A stretch of DNA of 64,000 bases from Prosthecobacter debontii (GTDB taxonomy: Bacteria; Verrucomicrobiota; Verrucomicrobiia; Verrucomicrobiales; Verrucomicrobiaceae). Within the stretch, counting starts at the first letter, position 1; every line of letters begins with the position of its first letter. Shown here in pieces: positions 26,424 through 35,991 of this stretch. The stretch lies in the NCBI RefSeq assembly GCF_900167535.1, contig NZ_FUYE01000005.1, positions 186,001-250,000 on the forward strand, given 5' to 3'. The notes beneath the pieces were generated by a model that saw nothing but the letters and a program-made list of their open reading frames with translations, was not told where the DNA came from and searched no databases. Made by a program: the position numbers and the translations under genes.

Positions 26424-27188
26424 ATGACCCGTTTTCGCCCCTGCATTGATCTCCACGACGGCCGTGTGAAACAAATCGTGGGCTCAAGCCTGAGTGACTC
26501 CGGTAGCGGGCTGAAAACCAATTTCGTCAGTGACCGAGATTCGGCCTGGTATGCTCGCCAGTATCAGGAAGACGGGCTCACAGGCGGGCACGTGATCTTG
26601 TTAGGGCCTGGCAACGAAGAGGCGGCTAAGAGTGCTCTCTCCGCCTATCCGCAAGGGCTTCAAGTGGGGGGGGGCATCCGACCCTGCAACGCGGCGGAAT
26701 ATCTGGAGGCGGGGGCCAGTCACGTCATCGTGACCAGCTACCTCTTTGAGACCGATGGCACCTTCTCCGAGACGCGTTTGCAAAAAATGGTGGCGGCGGC
26801 GGGTAAGGATCGCCTCGTCATTGATCTGAGCTGCAAGGCGACTGCCAGCGGCTGGACGGTGGCCATGAATCGCTGGCAGACGCTGACGGACCTGCATGTT
26901 ACCCCCGAGACTCTGAAATATCTGGCAGAGCACTGTGCGGAGTTTCTTATTCACGCCGTGGATGTGGAGGGTAAGTGCGAAGGCATGGATGAAGCCCTCG
27001 TCGTGTTTCTTGGCCAGCACAGCTCCATCCCGATGACCTACGCCGGGGGCATCCGCCATCTGGATGATCTGCGCCGCTTGGACGTTCTGAGTCACGGACG
27101 TGTGGATGGCACCATCGGCAGTGCCCTGGATATGTTCGGCGGCTCGGGCGCACGTTATGCCGACTGTGTCGCCTTTAATCGTCGTTAA
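26424..27188 (+). CDS. hisA: ProFAR isomerase HisA, eukaryotic (HIS6) type
   Basis: A 254-residue TIM-barrel enzyme that isomerises ProFAR to PRFAR in histidine biosynthesis. The sequence follows the fungal/plant HIS6 pattern and not the usual bacterial HisA: RPCIDLHDGRVKQIVGSSL, LKTNFVSDRDSAWYARQY, GHVILLGPGNEEAAKSAL, LQVGGGIRPCNAAEYL, FLIHAVDVEGKCEGMDE and the C-terminal LDMFGGSGARYADC all correspond to HIS6 as I remember the yeast protein. The ATG at 26424 fits the family N-terminus better than a start 13 codons upstream. No other his genes are in the window. Confidence 0.9.
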   Translation: MTRFRPCIDLHDGRVKQIVGSSLSDSGSGLKTNFVSDRDSAWYARQYQEDGLTGGHVILLGPGNEEAAKSALSAYPQGLQVGGGIRPCNAAEYLEAGASHVIVTSYLFETDGTFSETRLQKMVAAAGKDRLVIDLSCKATASGWTVAMNRWQTLTDLHVTPETLKYLAEHCAEFLIHAVDVEGKCEGMDEALVVFLGQHSSIPMTYAGGIRHLDDLRRLDVLSHGRVDGTIGSALDMFGGSGARYADCVAFNRR

Positions 27189-27230
27189 ACTCTCTTTTCT
27201 ACCGCGTATAGACTTCTCCACTTTTGCCTC

Positions 27231-28037
27231 ATGAAAATCATTCGTTATTCAGATTCCTCCGGTCAGATCGGTTATGCTGCTCAACAAGCCGATGGTTCGG
27301 CCAAGGTCATCCAGGGAGATATCTTTGGCAGTTTTGAAGTCACTGATGCGGTGGCAGGTGTGGCAAAGATTTTAGCTCCGGTGCAACCGACCGCCATCCT
27401 GTGCATCGGCCTGAATTACAAATTCCACGCGGAAGAGAGTGGTGCAGCGATCCCTGAGAATCCGGTACTGTTCATGAAGAGTCCAGGCGCTGTCCAGAAT
27501 CCTGGTGATGCGATTCTGCTGCCACGCGTGCTGCGGAGTGATCAGGTGGATTATGAATGCGAACTGGCGGTGGTCATCGGCAAGACCGCCAAAAACGTGA
27601 GCAAGGAAAAGGCGCTGGATTATGTGCTGGGTTACACCTGCGCCAATGACGTCAGCGCTCGGGATTGGCAGAAGAATGGGGGCGGTGGCCAGTGGTGCCG
27701 TGGCAAGACCTTCGACACCTTTTGCCCGCTGGGACCCGTGCTGGTGACTCGCGATGAGATCGCCAACCCGAATGCTCTGGGGATCAAGACGATCCTGAAT
27801 GGAGAGGCCGTGCAAGATTGGAACACCAATGATATGATCTTTGATGTACCGACCATCATCGCTTTCCTCAGCGCCAGCACGACCTTGCTTCCAGGGACGG
27901 TGATTCTCACCGGCACGCCGCACGGAGTGGGCATGGCCCGCAAGCCCCCTCTCTGGATGAAAGCCGGTGACAGCGTCTCCGTCGAGATCGAAGGGATCGG
28001 CACCCTGACCAACCCTGTTGAGGAAGAGGTGGCCTAA
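27231..28037 (+). CDS. Fumarylacetoacetate hydrolase family protein
   Basis: A 268-residue FAH-superfamily enzyme. The C-terminal catalytic domain has [20 protein letters not shown], the metal-binding [12 protein letters not shown], the [14 protein letters not shown] loop and the [17 protein letters not shown] block found in 2-hydroxyhepta-2,4-diene-1,7-dioate isomerases, acylpyruvases and oxaloacetate decarboxylases of this family. The exact substrate cannot be assigned. It starts 42 bp after hisA on the same strand; no catabolic cluster surrounds it, so a housekeeping acylpyruvase or oxaloacetate role is as likely as aromatic degradation. Confidence 0.9.
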   Translation: MKIIRYSDSSGQIGYAAQQADGSAKVIQGDIFGSFEVTDAVAGVAKILAPVQPTAILCIGLNYKFHAEESGAAIPENPVLFMKSPGAVQNPGDAILLPRVLRSDQVDYECELAVVIGKTAKNVSKEKALDYVLGYTCANDVSARDWQKNGGGGQWCRGKTFDTFCPLGPVLVTRDEIANPNALGIKTILNGEAVQDWNTNDMIFDVPTIIAFLSASTTLLPGTVILTGTPHGVGMARKPPLWMKAGDSVSVEIEGIGTLTNPVEEEVA

Positions 28038-28124
28038 AGTGTCCTAGCGACGCGTCTCATGTGTTGTCACATGCATACGTGTCTTGGTCACACAATCGCG
28101 TCCCCTGGCTGCGTATGAAGCCGC

Positions 28125-29474
28125 ATGTTTTTACGCAGCCTGTTTCCCCTTTTCATCATCTGCACCCTTCAAGCCGCTGAGCCCGCTTTTGATTGGCTCG
28201 CCTTCGGAGGTGGAGCCAAAAATGACAAGACGCGTGCCATCGCCGCAGATCCTCAGGGGAATGTTTTTCTAGCTGGAGAAACCACCGGGGCTGGGACTTT
28301 CGGAGATCAGTTACGGCCAGACCTCGGCAGCACGGACTTTTTCCTGACGAAAGTGGACTCGGCGGGTCGGGTGCTGTGGGTGCGGAGTTTGGGTGGTTCC
28401 CTCGTCGATCGTGGGTATGGCGTGGTGGCTGATGCCACAGGATGCGCCTACGTCACGGGGCATTACCAGAGCACCGATGCCCAAGCTCTGGGCAAGACCT
28501 TGGCGAATGCCGGTGACTACGACATCTTCGTGGCCAAGTATGATGCCGACGGTCAGTTGCTGTGGATTCACACAGCGGGTGGCACTGGCTATGACTACGG
28601 TCACGGCATTGCTCTGGACAGCCACGGGGATGTGGTGGTGACCGGGGCGATTGCAGGCGCGGGTCAATTTGGCGATGCGGCCGTCAATGCCGATTCGACA
28701 GCGCGCGCCATCTTTTGGGCCAAATACTCACCCGAAGGAAAACTCCGCTGGGTCAAAACGACATCTGGCAAATTCAGCGGCAGTGGTCACGGCATTGCCG
28801 TCGATGCGCAAGACTGTCTCTACATCGGAGGCAGTGGAAGTGGAACCGGGCAAGCGGGTGCCATCAGCCTCTCAGCGGCTGGAGGACAGGCGGCGCTCGT
28901 CCTAAAAGTGTCTCCCGAGGGTGAGCCACGGTGGGCGAAGCTCATTCCAGGGCAACCCAGTGCCGGTTTCCACGAAATCAGTGTGGATGCCCAGGGGCAC
29001 GCCGTCGGAGCGGGTATGTTCAAAGGAAGCGTGACCGTGCTTGGGCAGACCTTCACAACCACGGGCGACAAGGACAACGACGGATTCGTGGTTCATTTCA
29101 CTGAGCAGGGGGAGCCCGATTGGGTTCATGCCCTCCAAGGTCCCGGAGTGGATTACTGCCTCGGCGTGGCTCAGAGTGCCGAAGGGCAGGTGTATCTGAC
29201 GGGAGAGTTCAGTGCCGAGGCCAGTGTCGTGGGAAAAAAACTCGTTAGCCAGGGCGCGACAGACATCTATGTTGCCGCCTTTGACCCGCAGGGAAAGACG
29301 GCTTGGCTGACCACCTTGGGTGGGCCGAAGGGGGACAATGCCTACACCTTATTTGCCACTCCCCAAGCCCTCTATTTAGGCGGTGCCTGTGCAGCAGGAG
29401 CTCCATTTGGCAAAAAAATCATGGATTCGCCAGCCGCCGCCGAGGCTTATGGGGCCAAGCTTTCGCTACCCTGA
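28125..29474 (+). CDS. Secreted SBBP-repeat beta-propeller protein
   Basis: A 449-residue protein with a signal peptide (LRSLFPLFIICTLQAAE) followed by repeated units of about 50 residues such as RAIAADPQGNVFLAGETTG, GYGVVADATGCAYVTGHYQS and GHGIALDSHGDVVVTGAIAG, which match SBBP-type beta-propeller repeats. Nearly the whole mature protein is repeat, with no attached enzymatic domain. Probably extracellular; function unknown. It is similar in idea to the delta-60 protein at 24243 but belongs to a different repeat family. Confidence 0.85.
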   Translation: MFLRSLFPLFIICTLQAAEPAFDWLAFGGGAKNDKTRAIAADPQGNVFLAGETTGAGTFGDQLRPDLGSTDFFLTKVDSAGRVLWVRSLGGSLVDRGYGVVADATGCAYVTGHYQSTDAQALGKTLANAGDYDIFVAKYDADGQLLWIHTAGGTGYDYGHGIALDSHGDVVVTGAIAGAGQFGDAAVNADSTARAIFWAKYSPEGKLRWVKTTSGKFSGSGHGIAVDAQDCLYIGGSGSGTGQAGAISLSAAGGQAALVLKVSPEGEPRWAKLIPGQPSAGFHEISVDAQGHAVGAGMFKGSVTVLGQTFTTTGDKDNDGFVVHFTEQGEPDWVHALQGPGVDYCLGVAQSAEGQVYLTGEFSAEASVVGKKLVSQGATDIYVAAFDPQGKTAWLTTLGGPKGDNAYTLFATPQALYLGGACAAGAPFGKKIMDSPAAAEAYGAKLSLP

Positions 29475-29583
29475 AGGTCTTGCCCAGCCGGGGTGAGGAA
29501 AATACGTGATTGATTTTAAGTGGCAAATGCCTCACCATAACAGGCAATTCAGCGGTTGCTTGAATGTTAAGAGTCCTTAAAAG

Positions 29584-30078
29584 ATGATTAAAGCCACTTC
29601 CTGCCTCCTCGTTGTCGCCGCAGCGCTCCTGTGCTCCTGCTCATCCAGTAGCAGTAATCGGAACCTGCTCTCCAAAAAGGGGACTCGAATCACGTCCGTG
29701 CGCACGACCGCCTACACTCATAGCGAGTCAGACCATATCCAGTATGGCGCACGCACCGCCGTAGGCACGCAGTTGCGATATGGCAGCCTCGTGCGCAGTG
29801 CCGCTGCTGACTGGTCCGTCTATCCAGTGGGCACCATCTTCCAGATTGAAGGCACTCCTTACATCTATCAGGTGGATGACTATGGTTCAGCGCTTGTGGG
29901 AACCAATACGATTGATATCTACCAGCCGACCAAGGCCCACATGAATGCCTGGGGCGTGCGCAACGTGAACATCCGCGTCCTGCGCTGGGGATCGCGCTCC
30001 AAGAGCTTGGCTATCATGAAAGAGCGCCAGAAATACGATCACGTCCGCAAGATGGTGCAGCGTCTTGAGCGCAGCTAG
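29584..30078 (+). CDS. 3D-domain lipoprotein (double-psi beta-barrel)
   Basis: A 164-residue probable lipoprotein: the hydrophobic signal ends in ALLCSCSSSSS, giving a plausible lipidation cysteine at about residue 19. The mature part carries a 3D domain, the three-aspartate double-psi barrel also found in MltA, with RTTAYTHSESDHIQYGARTA, VYPVGTIFQIEG and the signature YQVDDYGSALVGTNTIDIY. Such proteins usually act on peptidoglycan. The C-terminus is basic and helical. It lies 37 bp upstream of nth. Confidence 0.85.
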   Translation: MIKATSCLLVVAAALLCSCSSSSSNRNLLSKKGTRITSVRTTAYTHSESDHIQYGARTAVGTQLRYGSLVRSAAADWSVYPVGTIFQIEGTPYIYQVDDYGSALVGTNTIDIYQPTKAHMNAWGVRNVNIRVLRWGSRSKSLAIMKERQKYDHVRKMVQRLERS

Positions 30079-30114
30079 TTCTGGGGTCGTGCATCTTTTC
30101 CAGAGTTCCTGAAC

Positions 30115-30768
30115 GTGACCAAGGCTGAACGTGCCGCCTATGTGCTCCAGCGCTTGGAGCAACTTTATCCGCATCCGCCCATCCCGCTGGATCATACGGA
30201 TGCCTACAGCCTACTGGTGGCTGTCCTCCTTTCGGCGCAGTGCACGGATGCTCGTGTAAACTTGGTCACGCCGAAGCTCTGGGCTCTGGCGAAGACGCCG
30301 GAACAGATGGCTCAGGTGCCGGTGCCCGAAATCGAGAAGATCGTTAAACCCTGTGGTCTGGGGCCTCAGAAAGCCAAAGCGATCCAGAAACTCTCCGAGA
30401 TCCTGGCGGAAAAATTTGGCGGCCAAGTGCCAGCCGATCTCGAACTCCTTGAGCAGCTTCCCGGGGTGGGGCATAAAACCGCCCAGGTCGTCATGGCCCA
30501 GTCCTTTGGCGTGCCGTCCTTTCCGGTGGATACGCACATCCATCGCCTCGCCCAGCGGTGGAAGCTGACGGAGGGAAAAAACGTCGCCCAGACAGAGCGC
30601 GATTTGAAGCGTCTGTTTCCGACTTCCAGTTGGAACAAGCTGCACCTGCAAATCATCTACTATGGCCGAGAGCACTGCTCGGCCCGAGGCTGTGATGGAA
30701 CTGTCTGTGAGATCTGCACCACCCTATTCCCCGAGCGTAAACGCGCTTTAAAGACACGAAAGGCTTAA
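30115..30768 (+). CDS. nth: Endonuclease III (DNA glycosylase/AP lyase)
   Basis: A 217-residue HhH-GPD glycosylase that removes oxidised pyrimidines and nicks abasic sites. Seen are LLVAVLLSAQCTDARVN, the helix-hairpin-helix LEQLPGVGHKTAQVVMA with the catalytic Lys, and the catalytic Asp in FPVDTHIHRLAQRW. The C-terminal cysteine loop, EHCSARGCDGTVCEIC, is spaced C-x4-C-x4-C-x2-C, unlike the C-x6-C-x2-C-x5-C of E. coli Nth; it may still bind a 4Fe-4S cluster. Length is normal. The GTG at 30115 is used as start. Confidence 0.93.
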   Translation: MTKAERAAYVLQRLEQLYPHPPIPLDHTDAYSLLVAVLLSAQCTDARVNLVTPKLWALAKTPEQMAQVPVPEIEKIVKPCGLGPQKAKAIQKLSEILAEKFGGQVPADLELLEQLPGVGHKTAQVVMAQSFGVPSFPVDTHIHRLAQRWKLTEGKNVAQTERDLKRLFPTSSWNKLHLQIIYYGREHCSARGCDGTVCEICTTLFPERKRALKTRKA

Positions 30769-30993
30769 TGGGTGCACGGTAGAGGAGAGCCGGGGCGCTC
30801 GTTGGAGAAGGGGATGTTTCTGATGTGCGGTGTCCTGGCGTAACACGTCCAGCCGGTTCATTTATACAACCGGTCTTACGGTTGGGAGCGAACGCTAGTG
30901 AAAACGCCTCAGCCGTTAATCAATGGTATTTTGATTACGACTCAGCGATTGATTTGTGCATCAGAGTCTAACTAAAAGGTCAATGATCTAGCC

Positions 30994-31443
30994 ATGAATC
31001 ACTACACTAAGTTCGCTGTTATGATCACCACTTCAACCATCGTGATGTTTGGGTTGATGTATCTCAATACCTTTGCAGTTGAGCATGTCTTTTTCAGTGA
31101 GACACGGGCCTACATGGCTCTCGTGATGGGGGCTTCGATGGCGATGCTTATGCTCGCTTTTATGTTGCCGATGTATCCGAGTCGGACGATAAACGCAGGG
31201 AGATTTATCAGTAGTGGACTCGTCTTTGTTGTCGCGCTTTGGCTGGTGCGAAGCCAAGCCTCAGTTGCTGACGTCTCCTACATGAGAGCGATGATCCCCC
31301 ATCATTCGATTGCTATTCTCACCAGTGAGCGGGCTCACATCGTCGATCCCCGTGTTCGTCAACTCGCGGATGGAATCATTGAAACTCAGCGTCGAGAAAT
31401 TGCTGAGATGAAGGCGCTGATTGAAGAATTGAAGAAGGACTGA
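30994..31443 (+). CDS. DUF305 membrane protein
   Basis: A 149-residue protein with three hydrophobic helices in its first two thirds (FAVMITTSTIVMFGLMYLN; MALVMGASMAMLMLAFMLPM; ISSGLVFVVALWLV) followed by a DUF305 segment, YMRAMIPHHSIAILTSERA, whose His and Met residues suggest metal binding (the family is often linked to copper or silver handling). The C-terminus is a charged helix. It is a single gene, with about 225 bp upstream in which I see no other gene. Confidence 0.82.
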   Translation: MNHYTKFAVMITTSTIVMFGLMYLNTFAVEHVFFSETRAYMALVMGASMAMLMLAFMLPMYPSRTINAGRFISSGLVFVVALWLVRSQASVADVSYMRAMIPHHSIAILTSERAHIVDPRVRQLADGIIETQRREIAEMKALIEELKKD

Positions 31444-31520
31444 ATGGATTCAGATATCAATCAATCATCGGAATAAGCATGGATGCTGCAGAGCTTGATG
31501 GTGAGCACTTTTTGTTAAGC

Positions 31521-32195
31521 TCAACCTTCCTCTTCTGCCAGCTTGGCGGCTTCGCGCTTGAGGATGCGGCCGACTCGATGCTTGGCCAGATAGACCTGAG
31601 CTGCATTGACGCCGAGTTCCTTCTTCACGCGCTCGGGGTCCCATCCTTTGAGCACATAGCAGGAGAAGATCTGATATTGGCGGGGGGAGACTAAGGCCTT
31701 CACCCGGCGCAGGGCAATGTCCATGATTTTGTCCTGCCACTCCTTATCCCAGAGCTTTTCGAGGGTCATCCCATTGGGGTCGGCACAGCGGTCGATGGGT
31801 GCGGTGCGGCGCTCGTCCGTTTCATCCCCATAGAGATTGGCCTCGCGGCTTTGCTGCTTCTTGCGGCGGCGAAATTGGTCAAGAATGCGCCAGCGGGCTT
31901 GGTTGAGCAGGAAGGATTTGAAGGAGCCGAGACTGGTGTCGAACTTCTTCTTCTGGAGGTTTTTGGCCACGCCGATGAAGGTCTCCTGGACGACATCATT
32001 GGCTTCATCGTCGCTTAAGCCCGACTTCCGGGCGACGTGGAAAACGAAGCCGGAGTAGGTGCGATAGAATTCGTCCCAACTGGACCAATCACTCCAATTG
32101 TCCAGTCGCTCAATGAGGGTCTTGCGTGTGGCTGGAGAGCCGGACGCCTCTTTGAGCATTTCTTCGGTGATTTCTTTGGGAATCGGATCCTCCAT
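31521..32195 (-). CDS. ECF-like RNA polymerase sigma-70 family factor
   Basis: A 224-residue sigma factor with region 2 (FYRTYSGFVFHVARKSGLSD, ANDVVQETFIGVAKN, then ARWRILDQFRRRKKQQ) and region 4 (RVKALVSPRQYQIFSCYVLK, LGVNAAQVYLAKHRVGRILK). Regions 1 and 3 are lacking, as in ECF sigmas. An N-terminal extension of about 35 residues precedes region 2. The ATG at 32195 gives a better N-terminus than 32237. No anti-sigma factor gene is adjacent on either side, so its control is unknown. Confidence 0.88.
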   Translation of the reverse strand: MEDPIPKEITEEMLKEASGSPATRKTLIERLDNWSDWSSWDEFYRTYSGFVFHVARKSGLSDDEANDVVQETFIGVAKNLQKKKFDTSLGSFKSFLLNQARWRILDQFRRRKKQQSREANLYGDETDERRTAPIDRCADPNGMTLEKLWDKEWQDKIMDIALRRVKALVSPRQYQIFSCYVLKGWDPERVKKELGVNAAQVYLAKHRVGRILKREAAKLAEEEG

Positions 32196-32444
32196 GAGCT
32201 GCTGAGATGAGTTTATGACGTTGGTGGACAGAGGCAACGCCTATTTAGAATAAGGAAGAGGTGAGGAGGCTGGGACTGAATAAAAGGATGAGGATTGGTG
32301 GCAAAAGGATTTGCGTCGGGGGTAAGTTTTCTTCGCGATAATTAGGCATTGTTGATAGAAATGGCCGTTTCCAGCGTAACGCTATCTCCCCCCAATCAAT
32401 GTCCATCCCCCTAACAACCACTCAGGGCGGAGGTTCCTTTCATT

Positions 32445-34145
32445 ATGCCTTTTTCCATGTTTTTCCGCGTTGCTCCACGTCCGCTGCATGCAGCCGTCTC
32501 GCTGAGCTTGTGCGTGTTATCAGGGTGCAGTCAGGGGTTTTATAAAAAGTGGGCGGATCGTGAGGTGTTTGGCATTATTGGCAAGAAGTCTCAGGCTGTC
32601 GCTGGCGCTGAGGATGATACGCTGCTCGACATCACTCCGCCGCAACCGGTGAAGCTGGAGGTTCTGATCAAGAGCTCGGAAACGGCAGATTTCCTGGGTA
32701 AGCGTGCCTTCATCGAGAAAAACGCACGGGTCATCAGTCTGGCGGATGCCTTGGATTTTGCGGTGCATCGCAACCGCGGCTACTTGGCGCGTAAGGAAAC
32801 AGTTTATCTCAGCGCTCTGGATCTGACTCTGACTCGGCAGCAGTTCGGGCCGATTGTGGATGGTGGTGGCGGGGTCTTTTACACGGAAAATCAGGTGAAG
32901 ACTGGGGTGAACAATCTGGTTCGTACTTCGACCTTGGCCACCGATGGAGCCCTAACCTTCGATTATTTAATGAAGACCGGTGCTCGAGTGGCAATGGATT
33001 TGACCACTGACTTCACACGCTTTTTTACAGGTGGTGTGCGAGGTTTGAGCGATTCCCGTGCAGCAGTTTCGATCAGCCAGCCGCTGCTGCGTGGGGCTGG
33101 GGTCTTGGCGGCATCTGAGCCGCTCCGGCAGGACGAACGCGACGTGCTGTATGTGATTCGGGATTTCACTCAGTATCGGAAAGACTTCACTGTGAATGTG
33201 GCCACCCAGTATTTCCGAGTGCTGCAGGCACGCGAGGCCGCGCGTAACCGGTTTGTGGCTTACAAACAGTCCCTGGCTTCCATTGAACGTGAGTCAGCCC
33301 TGGCAGAAGCGGACCTTCGCACTCAATCCAGTCTGAAGCAGATTCAGCAGAGCCAGATCACTTATGAGCGTAACTGGATCAATGCGGTGCGTAACTATGA
33401 AGAGCAATTGGATGATCTGAAAATCGTGTTAGGTCTGCCTGTGGATCAGCGCCTCATTTTGGCCAAGGATGAATTGAGTAAACTTCATGTCGTGGACCCG
33501 CAGGGCAGCCTGGATCAGGCCATGGACACAGCTTTGATTACCCGTCTGGATCTCTACAACGAACGTGACCGTGTGCAGGACAATGTGCGCCGGGTAAAGA
33601 TCGCTCATCAAAATACGTTACCCACGGTGAATGCTTTGGCGGGATATCAAATGGGCACCCCTGCGAACAATCCCGGCTTGGAACTCAATCCCAAACAGCG
33701 TCGTTTCAGTGCAGGACTGGATGTGGATCTGAATCTCAATACGAAGCCTGAGCGAAACAGCCTGCGTAGTGCCCAAATCTCTGAACAACGAGCTGAACGA
33801 GAGCTGGAACTCGCAGAGGAACAACTCCGGTCAACGATTCGGAGTGACTGGCGTGGTCTTCAAGTGGCAAGACAGCAGTATGAGCTTGCTCAAAGAGGGT
33901 TGGAGCTTGCCAGTAAGCGTCTGGAAATCGAAGAGGCTTTGATGGAAGAAGGTCGCGGCACTGCCCGTGACATTGTGGAATCCCAAGACCGTCTGATCAC
34001 GGCTCGCGACCTTGTCGTTTCCACGTTGATTGACCACGTCATCGCCCGTCTCCAACTCTGGAGTGACATGGGAGTGCTCTATATCGAGAAAGACGGCTCG
34101 TGGGTGGACGTATTGAACAAGGAAAAACCGAAAGGGGAGTCATGA
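32445..34145 (+). CDS. TolC-family outer-membrane efflux lipoprotein
   Basis: A 566-residue outer-membrane factor. The signal peptide ends in a lipobox (SLCVLSGCSQG; Cys28), so it is probably lipid-anchored. After an unusual stretch of about 90 residues comes the TolC fold: VISLADALDFAVHRNRGYLA begins the first repeat, and two long helical hairpin regions (NVATQYFRVLQAREAARNRF; ELELAEEQLRSTIRSDWRGL) frame it. It would form the outer-membrane duct of a tripartite exporter. Its stop overlaps the start of the membrane-fusion protein gene (ATGA), which points to a single operon with the ATPase gene that follows. Confidence 0.9.
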   Translation: MPFSMFFRVAPRPLHAAVSLSLCVLSGCSQGFYKKWADREVFGIIGKKSQAVAGAEDDTLLDITPPQPVKLEVLIKSSETADFLGKRAFIEKNARVISLADALDFAVHRNRGYLARKETVYLSALDLTLTRQQFGPIVDGGGGVFYTENQVKTGVNNLVRTSTLATDGALTFDYLMKTGARVAMDLTTDFTRFFTGGVRGLSDSRAAVSISQPLLRGAGVLAASEPLRQDERDVLYVIRDFTQYRKDFTVNVATQYFRVLQAREAARNRFVAYKQSLASIERESALAEADLRTQSSLKQIQQSQITYERNWINAVRNYEEQLDDLKIVLGLPVDQRLILAKDELSKLHVVDPQGSLDQAMDTALITRLDLYNERDRVQDNVRRVKIAHQNTLPTVNALAGYQMGTPANNPGLELNPKQRRFSAGLDVDLNLNTKPERNSLRSAQISEQRAERELELAEEQLRSTIRSDWRGLQVARQQYELAQRGLELASKRLEIEEALMEEGRGTARDIVESQDRLITARDLVVSTLIDHVIARLQLWSDMGVLYIEKDGSWVDVLNKEKPKGES

Positions 34146-35989
34146 AAATGGTGAAGTCTAAATTCTTGATCTATGGCGGTGCAGCCGTGGCTATCATTGC
34201 CGCAAGCGGCTACCTGATGTCTGGATCCGCCGGGCAGGGCGAGGACGTGCCTACGTTCAGTGTGCAGAAGGGTGCTCTTCACATCAACGTGCTCCAAGGC
34301 GGCGAAATCCGCGCGCTACAGAACTTCGAGGTGAAGTCGGAAATTGAAACACCGACCAAGATTCTCAGCATCATCCCTGAAGGTTACCTCGTAACCGAGG
34401 AAGATATCAAAGATGGAAAGGTTTTGGTCGAACTGGATAACTCGGATCTCAAAACCCGGATTCAGGACCATGAAATCCAGTTTCAAACAACCGTCGCTCA
34501 ATACATCGATGCGGACGAAGGTCGTGAGATTCAGCGCAGTGAGAATCAGAGTCTCGTTCGAGACATGAAAGAAACCGTGCTCTTTGCCTTGATGGACTTT
34601 GATAAGTATCTGGGCCGGGAACTGACCGTGAATATTCTGGCTTCCAGCGGCCTACCCAAGGACGTGGCTGAGTTTGACCAGTTTGCCGATACACTGGAAT
34701 CTCAAGCCAATGCTCAGCTTGAGGCGGGCAATAATGTGGCGTTGCTGACCACTGACAAAAAGAAAGACGAGGTGGAAGAAGCGACGGAATCCAAAGCGGC
34801 AACGAGCACCAACAACGGCCGCCTAGATTTCGCTCCCTTTTTAGACAATTTAAGCAATGGGGATGGCGAGGCCCAACAAAAGCTGCGTCAGCTCGAGGAT
34901 GAATTACTGCTGAAAAAATCTGAATTGGCGGTGTCCAAACAAAAAGTAGAGGCATCTCAGCGCTTGGCCGCTCGAGACTTTATTTCCAAGACTCAGCTTG
35001 AAAATGATCAAGTGACTTATGAGAAAGCGACTCTGGCAGTGAAGACAGCGGAGACTGAACTCGACTTGTTCAAGAAATACACCTTCTCGAAACAGTGCGC
35101 TCAGTTGCTTTCCGCCTATCGTGAGAGTCTGACCAAGCTCCAGCGGACAATCCGCGCAAACCGCTCGAAGATGGCTCAGGCCGAAACTCGCTTTGCAACG
35201 GCCAAGCGCCGGTATGAAATGGAACTGGCCAAGAAAGAAGATCTGGATCGTCAGCTTAAGGCCTGCATGATCCGGGCCGTGCAGCCAGGTTTGGTAGCTT
35301 ATGGCGATCTTAACGCCAGCGCCTCCTCACGTTACAACGAATCCATCGAAGAAGGCACCAATGTGCGCTACCGCCAGACGGTGCTGACCATTCCAAACAT
35401 GTCGCAGATGGGCGTGCATGTGAACATTCATGAGTCCCAGGTGAAGAAGGTGCATGTGGGCCAGCCGGCCCTTATTCGTGTGGATGCTGAGCCAGGCGTG
35501 GTCTTGGAAGGCCGTGTTGCGGAGTTGGCTGTGCTGCCAGACTCCTCAAGCAGCCGCTACACGCCTAACCTGAAAGTGTATCCCGCCTCCGTCCACATCC
35601 TGGGCACGCATCCTTGGTTGAAGCCTGGAATGAATGCCAAGGTGGAGATCTTGGTGGATCAACTGGCAGACGTTATGTTTGTGCCCGTCCAGAGCATCGA
35701 GGTCGAAAACGATCATCACTTCTGCTATGTCACTTCCGGTGGCGGGCTTGAGCGCCGCTCTGTGCAGACCGGCTTGTTTAATGATGAATTCATCGAGGTG
35801 CGCCAGGGCTTGCAGCTCGGTGAACTGGTCGCCTTAGCTCTGCCGAAGAAGCTAGTGCCTGAGAATAAGGGAGGGGGCCTCCCCGGTATGCCGGAGGAGT
35901 CTGTTCCTGCACCTGCAGGTGGTGGCAAACCCAAGGGACAAGGCAAGCCTAAGCCCAAGGAAAAAGACGTGGCGGCTGTCGTTAAATAA
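34142..35989 (+). CDS. HlyD/MacA-type membrane-fusion protein
   Basis: A periplasmic adaptor of 615 residues: one N-terminal transmembrane helix (FLIYGGAAVAIIAASGYLM), a lipoyl-like half motif, a long coiled-coil region from about 240 to 390 (LRQLEDELLLKKSELAVSKQ, then KLQRTIRANRSKMAQAETRF), and beta domains (QTVLTIPNMSQMGVHVNIHE, LKPGMNAKVEILVDQLADVM). The ATG at 34142 overlaps the upstream stop and has a good Shine-Dalgarno (GGGGAG); a frame open from 34100 is ignored. It is longer than MacA because of the extended coiled coil and a Lys/Pro/Gly-rich tail (GGGKPKGQGKPKPKEKD). Confidence 0.9.
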   Translation: MKMVKSKFLIYGGAAVAIIAASGYLMSGSAGQGEDVPTFSVQKGALHINVLQGGEIRALQNFEVKSEIETPTKILSIIPEGYLVTEEDIKDGKVLVELDNSDLKTRIQDHEIQFQTTVAQYIDADEGREIQRSENQSLVRDMKETVLFALMDFDKYLGRELTVNILASSGLPKDVAEFDQFADTLESQANAQLEAGNNVALLTTDKKKDEVEEATESKAATSTNNGRLDFAPFLDNLSNGDGEAQQKLRQLEDELLLKKSELAVSKQKVEASQRLAARDFISKTQLENDQVTYEKATLAVKTAETELDLFKKYTFSKQCAQLLSAYRESLTKLQRTIRANRSKMAQAETRFATAKRRYEMELAKKEDLDRQLKACMIRAVQPGLVAYGDLNASASSRYNESIEEGTNVRYRQTVLTIPNMSQMGVHVNIHESQVKKVHVGQPALIRVDAEPGVVLEGRVAELAVLPDSSSSRYTPNLKVYPASVHILGTHPWLKPGMNAKVEILVDQLADVMFVPVQSIEVENDHHFCYVTSGGGLERRSVQTGLFNDEFIEVRQGLQLGELVALALPKKLVPENKGGGLPGMPEESVPAPAGGGKPKGQGKPKPKEKDVAAVVK

Positions 35990-35991
35990 TC

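Noticed and set aside
30769..30993. Gap between nth and the DUF305 gene inspected for a tRNA or small RNA
   Set aside because: No cloverleaf, T-loop sequence, or hairpin with T-tract was found.
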